Below are positions 58,462 to 64,000 of a stretch of 64,000 bases of DNA, in pieces. The notes beneath the pieces are model-generated. The model saw only the letters and a program-made list of their open reading frames with translations, did not search any database and was not told the DNA's origin. How positions within the stretch are numbered: position 1 is the stretch's first letter; the number at the start of each line of letters is the position of its first letter. Position numbers and translations under genes: made by a program. Source of the DNA: JBJXHN01 sp046233135 (lineage in GTDB: Bacteria > Pseudomonadota > Alphaproteobacteria > Rhodospirillales > Rhodospirillaceae); the NCBI GenBank assembly GCA_046233135.1, contig JBJXHN010000002.1, forward strand, positions 186,001 to 250,000, written 5' to 3'.

Positions 58462-59222
58462 CCAGCCTCGGTTTCCGTGTCGATGCGGCCGACCCGACCG
58501 TCCGCCCCCTGCGGATCTGCGAAATCTTCGGCCCCACCATTCAGGGGGAAGGGGTGCTGATCGGGCAGCCCACCATCTTCGTGCGTACCGGCGGCTGTGA
58601 CTATCGCTGTTCCTGGTGCGATTCCCTGCATGCGGTGGACCCGGCCTTTCGCGGTGACTGGCTGCCCATGGCCCCGGCCGCCGTTTTCGCCGAGATCGAG
58701 CGGCTGTCCGGCGGCGTGCCGGTGATGGTCTCGCTGTCCGGTGGCAATCCGGCCCTGCAACCCTTCGAACCCCTGCTGGTGACGGGGCAGGAAGCCGGTT
58801 ACCGCTTCGCTCTGGAAACGCAAGGGTCGGTGGCGCAACCCTGGTTCTCCGGCCTGGATGTGCTCACTCTTAGTCCCAAGCCGCCGTCCAGCGGCATGCG
58901 GGTGGATTGGGATGCGCTGGCTGCCTGTCGTCTCGCGGCCGGAGAGGGTCCCCGGGTGGTGCTGAAGGTGGTGGTGTTCGACGAGGCCGATTACGCCTTC
59001 GCCCGCATCGCCGCCATGCATCTGCCCGGCGTGCCGGTCTATCTGCAACCGGGCAACCCGTCTCCGCCGCGGGGCGAAGACGACCGGGTGCCCGTGGACC
59101 CGGAGCATCTGGCCGGGCGACTGCGCTGGCTGGCGGAGCGGGTGACCCGGGACCGCTGGTACGAGGCGACGGTGCTGCCGCAGCTGCACGTCATCCTTTG
59201 GGGCAACAAACGGGGAGTATGA
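58458..59222 (+). CDS. queE: 7-carboxy-7-deazaguanine synthase (radical SAM)
   Basis: QueE rearranges carboxytetrahydropterin to 7-carboxy-7-deazaguanine using a [4Fe-4S] cluster and S-adenosylmethionine. The 254-residue protein has the radical SAM cysteines C47, C51 and C54 as C-x3-C-x2-C (GGCDYRCSWCDS), preceded by EIFGPTIQGEG, the family start. It also shows VMVSLSGGNPALQ near residue 93 and LSPKPPSSGM near residue 137. It overlaps queD by 4 bases and leads into queF after 6 bases. Confidence 0.95.
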   Translation: MTSLGFRVDAADPTVRPLRICEIFGPTIQGEGVLIGQPTIFVRTGGCDYRCSWCDSLHAVDPAFRGDWLPMAPAAVFAEIERLSGGVPVMVSLSGGNPALQPFEPLLVTGQEAGYRFALETQGSVAQPWFSGLDVLTLSPKPPSSGMRVDWDALAACRLAAGEGPRVVLKVVVFDEADYAFARIAAMHLPGVPVYLQPGNPSPPRGEDDRVPVDPEHLAGRLRWLAERVTRDRWYEATVLPQLHVILWGNKRGV

Positions 59223-59228
59223 GGACCG

Positions 59229-59696
59229 ATGGCCGAGGAAACTATCTACAGCGGCCTGACCCAGTTGGGAGGGGCCACCGAGCTGCCCGCGTCGCCGGAA
59301 ACCGCGACCCTGGAGACCGTCCCCAATCCCCAGCCGGGGGTCCCCTATATGGTGCGGTTCACCGCGCCGGAGTTCACCTCGCTGTGCCCGATCACCGGCC
59401 AGCCGGACTTCGCCCATCTGGTGATCGATTACGTGCCCGAGGGGCTGCTGGTCGAAAGCAAGTCCCTGAAGCTTTATCTGGGATCCTTCCGCAACCACGG
59501 GGCCTTCCACGAAGCCTGCACGGTTTCCATCGGCCGGCGGCTGGTGGAAACCCTTGCCCCCCGGTGGCTGCGTATCGGCGGCTACTGGTACCCCCGGGGC
59601 GGCATTCCCATCGATGTGTTCTATCAGACGGGCGAGCCGCCGGCGGGGGTATGGATCCCGGACCAGGGCGTGCAGGGATATCGTGGCCGCGGGTAG
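59229..59696 (+). CDS. queF: NADPH-dependent 7-cyano-7-deazaguanine reductase
   Basis: QueF reduces preQ0 to preQ1 with NADPH. The 155-residue product is the short single-domain type. It has the thioimide-forming C53 and D60 in FTSLCPITGQPDF, ESKSLKLYLGSFRNHGAFHE near residue 76, and VETLAPRWLRIGGYWYPRGG near residue 101. It completes the queC-queD-queE-queF operon; its product is the ligand sensed by the upstream riboswitch. Its TAG stop directly abuts the stop of the convergent pssA gene with no base between. Confidence 0.96.
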   Translation: MAEETIYSGLTQLGGATELPASPETATLETVPNPQPGVPYMVRFTAPEFTSLCPITGQPDFAHLVIDYVPEGLLVESKSLKLYLGSFRNHGAFHEACTVSIGRRLVETLAPRWLRIGGYWYPRGGIPIDVFYQTGEPPAGVWIPDQGVQGYRGRG

Positions 59697-60629
59697 TCAG
59701 GGGGCGGAGGGCGTTTCGGGCGCGGCGACGGGTTTGTCTTTGGCGTCCGCGTCGGTCCCTGCGTCGGCTGACGGGGAGTCGGACTCCGGTGCCGCCGGCC
59801 CGGCGCCATCGACGGCCTCTTCCCGTTCTTCGGCGACTTCGCGGGCTTCCCGCTCCAGGCGGTGGAAGGACCGCACGCCCAGGGGCAGGATGGCGATATA
59901 GCCCAGGCCGACCACGCCCAGGGTCAGCCAGGGGTTGGTGACCAGGAAGGCGGCCAGGGCGCCGATAGCCAGCATCAGGGGCAGCACGTAGTTGTGCGGC
60001 ACCTTGATCTTCTTGAAGCTGAAGGTGGGCACGCGGCTGACCATCAGGATGGCCACCCCCACCAGGAACACCGCAACCACCGGCGGCCGGGAAAAGAAGC
60101 CCGGGGCCACCTGGAACGACAGGATCATTGGCAGCAGCACCAGCCAGGCGGCGGCCGGCGCGGGCACGCCGGTGAAGTAGTTATAGGCCCAGGCGGGCAG
60201 TTCCCGTTCCCCGATCAGTTGGGTGTTGAAACGCGCCAGCCGCAGGCCGCAGCACACCACGTATAACAATACCAGCGCCCAGCCGATGCCGCCGGCCGCA
60301 TCCATGCTCCACAGGTACAGCAGGATCGCCGGGGCGACGCCGAAGCAGACGAAGTCCGACAGGCTGTCCAGTTCGGCGCCGAACTGGCTGGTACCGTGCA
60401 GCAGCCGGGCCACCCGCCCGTCCAGGCCATCTAGGATGGCCGCCAGCATGATGGCGAAGATGGCCTTCTCGAAGTGGCCGAGAAGGCCATAGCGGATCGA
60501 CGTCAGCCCCGCGCACAGCGCAAGCAGGGTCATGACGTTGGGGATGATGGTGTTCAGCGACAACCCCTTCAGCCGCGGCGTGCGGCGCCGGGGGCGGGCG
60601 AAGCGGCGGGTTCGGGGTTTCAGGACCAT
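59697..60629 (-). CDS. pssA: CDP-diacylglycerol-serine O-phosphatidyltransferase
   Basis: PssA makes phosphatidylserine from CDP-diacylglycerol and serine in the inner membrane. The 310-residue protein has several spans and the CDP-alcohol phosphotransferase motif D-G-x2-A-R-x8-G-x3-D-x3-D (DGRVARLL to ELDSLSD) near residue 70. An acidic, low-complexity tail of about 50 residues (residues 260-310) is unusual in length. Its start overlaps the psd stop by one base, so the two phosphatidylethanolamine-pathway genes are coupled. Confidence 0.94.
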   Translation of the reverse strand: MVLKPRTRRFARPRRRTPRLKGLSLNTIIPNVMTLLALCAGLTSIRYGLLGHFEKAIFAIMLAAILDGLDGRVARLLHGTSQFGAELDSLSDFVCFGVAPAILLYLWSMDAAGGIGWALVLLYVVCCGLRLARFNTQLIGERELPAWAYNYFTGVPAPAAAWLVLLPMILSFQVAPGFFSRPPVVAVFLVGVAILMVSRVPTFSFKKIKVPHNYVLPLMLAIGALAAFLVTNPWLTLGVVGLGYIAILPLGVRSFHRLEREAREVAEEREEAVDGAGPAAPESDSPSADAGTDADAKDKPVAAPETPSAP

Positions 60630-61378
60630 CAGCGTCGGACTCCCGGCCGTTCAGGTTCATCGGAGGCGAGATCGGCCAGCACCGTCTCGCCGGAAATCGC
60701 CACCTGCCCCGGGGCGACCAGGGGGGCCACGCCGGGCGGCAGATAGATGTCGAGGCGGGATCCGAAGCGGATCAGCCCCATGGTCTGTCCGGTGGCGACG
60801 CTCTGGCCCTCGGCAATATCGCAGCGGATGCGCCGTGCCACCAGGCCGGCAATCTGCACGAAGGCCAGTTGCCGGGGGTCGGCGGCGGTACCATCGTGAT
60901 GATGAACGCCCGGGGGCGGGTCAAGGTTCAGCAGAACCGCGTTGCGTTCGTTATGTTCGCTGGCCTTGTCCAGGGTGGCGTTGACGAACTTGCCGGGGCA
61001 GTAGGCGATCTTGGCCACCGTGCCGCCGATGGGGCAGCGGTTCACGTGCACGTCGAAGACGCTCATGAACACGCTGATGCGCTGGCGCGGGCCGCCGGTC
61101 ATCTCCAGCTCCTTGGGCGGCTCGCACAGGCCGACCATCTGCACCACGCCGCTGGCCGGCGACACGATCAGGCCGGCCCGTTCGGGCACGGTCCGCACCG
61201 GATGGCGGAAGAAGTAGAAGCTCCAGACGGTGACCAGACCGCAGGGCACCACCAGCCAGGTCGCGACGAAGACGGCGAGCAGCAGGGTGATGGCAGCGAA
61301 CAGGCCGACGAACCGCCAGCCTTCGGGGTGCATGGGGGGCAGCAGGTAATCCTGCCATCCAAGGGAAACGCGGCGCAC
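60629..61378 (-). CDS. psd: Phosphatidylserine decarboxylase proenzyme
   Basis: Psd converts phosphatidylserine to phosphatidylethanolamine. The 249-residue proenzyme is the short class, with an N-terminal hydrophobic segment near residues 25-60, FMSVFDVHVNRCPI near residue 109, and the self-cleavage site in LIRFGSRLDIYLP near residue 203, where the serine becomes the pyruvoyl group. I chose the GTG at 61378 because AGGAGG precedes it closely; an in-frame ATG at 61396 would add six residues. It is translated just ahead of pssA. Confidence 0.93.
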   Translation of the reverse strand: MRRVSLGWQDYLLPPMHPEGWRFVGLFAAITLLLAVFVATWLVVPCGLVTVWSFYFFRHPVRTVPERAGLIVSPASGVVQMVGLCEPPKELEMTGGPRQRISVFMSVFDVHVNRCPIGGTVAKIAYCPGKFVNATLDKASEHNERNAVLLNLDPPPGVHHHDGTAADPRQLAFVQIAGLVARRIRCDIAEGQSVATGQTMGLIRFGSRLDIYLPPGVAPLVAPGQVAISGETVLADLASDEPERPGVRR

Positions 61379-61579
61379 GGGGCCTCCTGATCTCATGGTC
61401 CGGGTCGTTGGCCGCGCGCGGGCCGCGCGGCGGGGACAGGGGTCCCCGGCTGACACCGTTTCGGATGACACTTCGGTAAGGGAAACGCCCGCCCCCGGCA
61501 AGGGGCTGCACGCAAACGGCCTGCAAAAGCTGGCCGAAAAGGGATAGCCGGCGCTCTTCGGCCCCCATTTGCGGTGCGG

Positions 61580-62704
61580 TTACTGCCGGACGGACACCTG
61601 GCCGGGATCGGGCACGGTGAACACCTGTCCCGGGTATATCAGGTCGGGGTCGCGGATCTGGTCCTGGTTGGCCTGGTAGATGGTGGTATAGGCCGTACCC
61701 TCGCCATAGGCGTTGCGGGCCAGGGTCCACAGATTGTTGCCCGGCTGAACCACGAACAGCACGCCGCCGTCTTCGGGCGTGGGCAGGGAGCGGGGCTTGA
61801 AGAAGGGGATCTCCACCCGCGCCGTCACCTTGCCGTCCGGCGCCACCTGATCGGCGCGCAGGGTATAGCGGCCGGGGGCGATATCGTCGCCGGCCTGCAA
61901 TTCCCACCGGTTCTCGTCGTTGACCGCCACGTCACCGATCGGGGCGTTGTCCAGATAGGCGCGGATGGTGGCATCCGGTGGTGCCGTGCCGCCCAGGGCC
62001 AGCTTGCCCTTGTCGGTATAGTCGACGGTTTCGATGGCCAGTTCGGCCTTGCCCTTTCCTTGCGACGGCGCCGGCCCTTGCAGAACGCGCGACGCGACGG
62101 GCAGGCCGTCGGCCGGAGGCGTCGTCGGCGTTGCCACCGCCAGGGCTGGTTCGTTGCTGCCCTTTTCCGGCACGCGGACGGCCACCGTTTCCTGGGCTTC
62201 GGTCTCCGTGCCGCCGGGCAGGCGGGCGCGCAGGGACAGGCTGTGGTCGCCGGGGTCCAGGGGGCGGTCGGGGACGAAAACCACCTCGCCCCGATTGTTG
62301 GCCTTGCCCTCGGCCACCGCGACATCCCCGGAATACAGCGTGACGTCCGCCCCCGGTTTGGCCCGGCCGGCGGCGACCAGCGAGCCGTCCCTTTCCACCC
62401 GCACCACGTCGAAGGCAGGGCTTTCGGTGGGCGGAGCGGTTTCGGCCAGGGCATCGGCGGTGCCGGTCAGCGCCGATGTAGCGGCGTCTGGCACCGGGCC
62501 GGGGGCCGCGCCGGGGCCGGCGTCCCGCGTCGTGCCCGGGGCTGCCGGAGTCTCCGGCGCCGCCGGGGCGGGGCTGGCGGTGTCGGGTGCCCGGGCGGTG
62601 GTCTGGTCCCCGCCCGGAGCGAAGGTCCAGGCAAGCCAGGCGATCAGGGCAATGAGCACCCCGGCGGCGAGGCCGGCACCGATGAATTTCTGGGTGGAGG
62701 TCAC
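61580..62704 (-). CDS. LysM-domain envelope protein
   Basis: The 374-residue protein has an N-terminal membrane anchor (residues 10-29, GAGLAAGVLIALIAWLAW), an Ala/Pro-rich linker to about residue 95, and two Ig-like or bacterial-Ig-type segments (VERDGSLVAAGRAKPGADVT near residue 102 and YTDKGKLALGGTAPPDAT near residue 210). A C-terminal LysM peptidoglycan-binding domain follows (FVVQPGNNLWTLARNAYG near residue 315, ending IYPGQVFTVP). It should be anchored in the inner membrane and reach into the periplasm to bind cell wall. No enzymatic domain is seen. It lies between a membrane-protein gene and psd on the minus strand. Confidence 0.85.
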   Translation of the reverse strand: MTSTQKFIGAGLAAGVLIALIAWLAWTFAPGGDQTTARAPDTASPAPAAPETPAAPGTTRDAGPGAAPGPVPDAATSALTGTADALAETAPPTESPAFDVVRVERDGSLVAAGRAKPGADVTLYSGDVAVAEGKANNRGEVVFVPDRPLDPGDHSLSLRARLPGGTETEAQETVAVRVPEKGSNEPALAVATPTTPPADGLPVASRVLQGPAPSQGKGKAELAIETVDYTDKGKLALGGTAPPDATIRAYLDNAPIGDVAVNDENRWELQAGDDIAPGRYTLRADQVAPDGKVTARVEIPFFKPRSLPTPEDGGVLFVVQPGNNLWTLARNAYGEGTAYTTIYQANQDQIRDPDLIYPGQVFTVPDPGQVSVRQ

Positions 62705-62835
62705 GGGTCGGGGGCTCCGGGCCGGAAAAGGGGATCCCCAACATATAAGGCTTTTACACCGTCGGGTGAAGCGTCGCGGACCCGTCCTTCACCCGGTCCC
62801 GTCCGCTTGCGCCGGTACCCGGATGCCGCGGCTGG

Positions 62836-63711
62836 TCAGCCCGCCGGCATGCCGGCGGCGACCAGGGTCAGGGCGACGGCGGCGGGCAGGGGGATCAGGG
62901 CCAGGATCCAGGTGGCGATGGGCCGCAGAACCTTGCCCGGGCGCCCCCCCGGCAGGGGCAGGCGGGCGGCGGTGCCGTCGGCGAGCAGGCACAGCAGCGC
63001 CATCAGCACCCCGGGCAGGGCGGCAGGGGTCTGCAAGGCCATGGCGCCGCCCAGGGCGCCCAGGCCGGCTGCCGTGGTGATCACCGCCGTGGCGGCGAAG
63101 GGAAAGCCCCCCAGGGTATTCCAGATCAGCCAGCCGACCAGGGCGGCGGCTAGCGACAGGGACAGATGGCAGGCCATCCAGGCGTCGATGACCCAGGCCA
63201 CGGCGGCCAGGGTCAGGGCGGCGGCGAAGGCCAGCAGGGTGCCAAGGGCCGACGTCCCGCGATGGCGGTCCAGCCGCAGCAGGACGATGACCCAGCCCAG
63301 GGCCATCAGGCCGGCGATGACCGGCAGGACCCAGGATCGGTGCAGCCAGAGCGGCGAGAGGGACAGCGCCCCGGTTTCCGAAGCCACCACCAGCAGCCCG
63401 GCCAGGCAGACCAGCCAGGCGCCCAGCCCCAGGGTCTGGACGGACCGGCGCGGGGACAGGAAATCCATCAGCACGCCCATGGGGGCGGCGGCCAGGGTCA
63501 TCAGCACGGCCCAGTCGAGGGCGGAAAAGGCACCGATGGGCCATCCCCGCTTGACCAGCCAGCCGGTGGCGAGCCCCAGGCCGATTCCCATGCCGGCGAT
63601 TCGGGCGCCGCCAGCGTTGCGCCCCATCAGCAGGCCGATCAGCCCGGCGCCACCCGCGCCGGCCATGGCGGCCCCCAGGGGCAGAAGAATCGGCAGAAAA
63701 CTGGCGAGCAT
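62836..63711 (-). CDS. Polytopic integral membrane protein, unrecognised
   Basis: The 291-residue protein is extremely hydrophobic, with about nine to ten predicted spans (for example SFLPILLPLGAAMAGAGG near residue 4 and GWVIVLLRLD near residue 137). Short loops carry few charges. I see no recognised transporter or enzyme signature. I chose the ATG at 63711, where the hydrophobic part begins; the frame extends to 63915, but that sequence is polar and unlike the rest. The upstream ribosome binding site is weak. It might be an export, flippase-like or stress membrane protein; this is not decidable here. Confidence 0.65.
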   Translation of the reverse strand: MLASFLPILLPLGAAMAGAGGAGLIGLLMGRNAGGARIAGMGIGLGLATGWLVKRGWPIGAFSALDWAVLMTLAAAPMGVLMDFLSPRRSVQTLGLGAWLVCLAGLLVVASETGALSLSPLWLHRSWVLPVIAGLMALGWVIVLLRLDRHRGTSALGTLLAFAAALTLAAVAWVIDAWMACHLSLSLAAALVGWLIWNTLGGFPFAATAVITTAAGLGALGGAMALQTPAALPGVLMALLCLLADGTAARLPLPGGRPGKVLRPIATWILALIPLPAAVALTLVAAGMPAG

Positions 63712-63955
63712 GTATGAATGATCCGGCAAGGAGAAAGATGGGGCGAAAGATCTGTATCCCGCACCAAAGAGCCTATTCGATGAACAGACTCCCCGCCGGG
63801 GGTTGTGGAGGACCGCGAAATAACCCACCTTCGTCCCATCACCTGCTGCACTGCGGTACCCAGGGGCTATTCGCCGCGATCCGCATTGGATGGAGTCCTC
63901 CTGCGGTCGCGGCAAACCTTACCCTCCGGTTGGTGAGCCGGGCAAGGAGGTGTCT

Positions 63956-64000
63956 ATGAACGACGGGCAAGCGGGGGCGCGGGACTCCCGGATCTCGGTG
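63956..64000 (+). CDS. Start of a plus-strand gene cut by the window edge
   Basis: An ATG at 63956 is preceded by AAGGAGG at 5 bases, a near-ideal ribosome binding site, and opens a frame of 15 codons (MNDGQAGARDSRISV) to the window end. The product cannot be identified from this fragment. Confidence 0.55.
   Translation, partial: MNDGQAGARDSRISV

Overview
The window is GC-rich, densely packed chromosomal DNA, with most genes in head-to-tail runs joined by ATGA or TGATG overlaps. Several features point to an alphaproteobacterium, probably in the Rhodospirillales: a split F0 operon in the order atpI-atpB-atpE-atpF'-atpF with no F1 genes beside it, DciA (DUF721) next to mutY, the pssA/psd pair, 'GGAAAACCGG' intergenic palindromes, and several chemotaxis and cyclic-di-GMP genes. 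Glycine-betaine synthesis by glycine methylation suggests a salt-exposed habitat. Genus and species cannot be read from this sequence.

Layout, left to right. 1-3184 (minus): queA-tgt-queG, the late queuosine genes. 3431-8015 (plus): a lone cyclic-nucleotide-binding protein, a DUF2937 membrane protein, a ThDP enzyme, and an ALDH7-type semialdehyde dehydrogenase (amaB). 8213-15395 (minus): a 44-residue membrane protein, a GT41-like glycosyltransferase, rsmB, guaB, rlmE and a Ppx/GppA phosphatase. 15660-19349: tRNA-Gln(CTG), then an AT-richer accessory pair, an AAA ATPase and a large subtilisin-like protease. 19947-26225: a signalling cluster with a membrane chemoreceptor, a PAS protein, a soluble chemoreceptor, a STAS protein, a small Cys-rich protein on the other strand, and an HATPase-REC-PP2C protein. 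26372-29336 (minus): metK and two methyltransferases that make glycine betaine. 30352-31143: a NarL-type regulator. 31222-37109: a cobalamin riboswitch followed by a TonB receptor, an unknown gene and a BtuF-BtuC-BtuD-like transporter. 37140-39457 (minus): a histidine kinase and mobB. 39737-44196: a periplasmic binding protein overlapping a PAS-GGDEF-EAL protein. 44277-44978: two small paralogous genes of unknown family. 45287-51563: mutY, dciA, a DsbA-like protein and smc. 51952-54686: the F0 genes. 54837-57094: ybaK and an RTX-repeat protein. 57350-59696: a preQ1-I riboswitch and queC-queD-queE-queF. 59697-63711 (minus): pssA, psd, a LysM protein and a membrane protein. A new plus-strand gene starts at 63956.

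How the genes work together. The two que clusters, about 54 kb apart, supply every dedicated queuosine step except the first (FolE, shared with folate synthesis); the early cluster has its own preQ1 sensor. metK supplies the S-adenosylmethionine consumed by the two glycine methyltransferases. The 31-37 kb block is a self-contained, riboswitch-controlled corrinoid uptake unit. The 20-26 kb block joins chemoreceptors to a STAS/PP2C partner-switching module. The least explained parts are the protease/ATPase pair beside tRNA-Gln, the two small paralogues near 44.5 kb, the binding-protein/cyclic-di-GMP pair, and repeats lying directly across stop codons at 21.65 kb and 37.1 kb.
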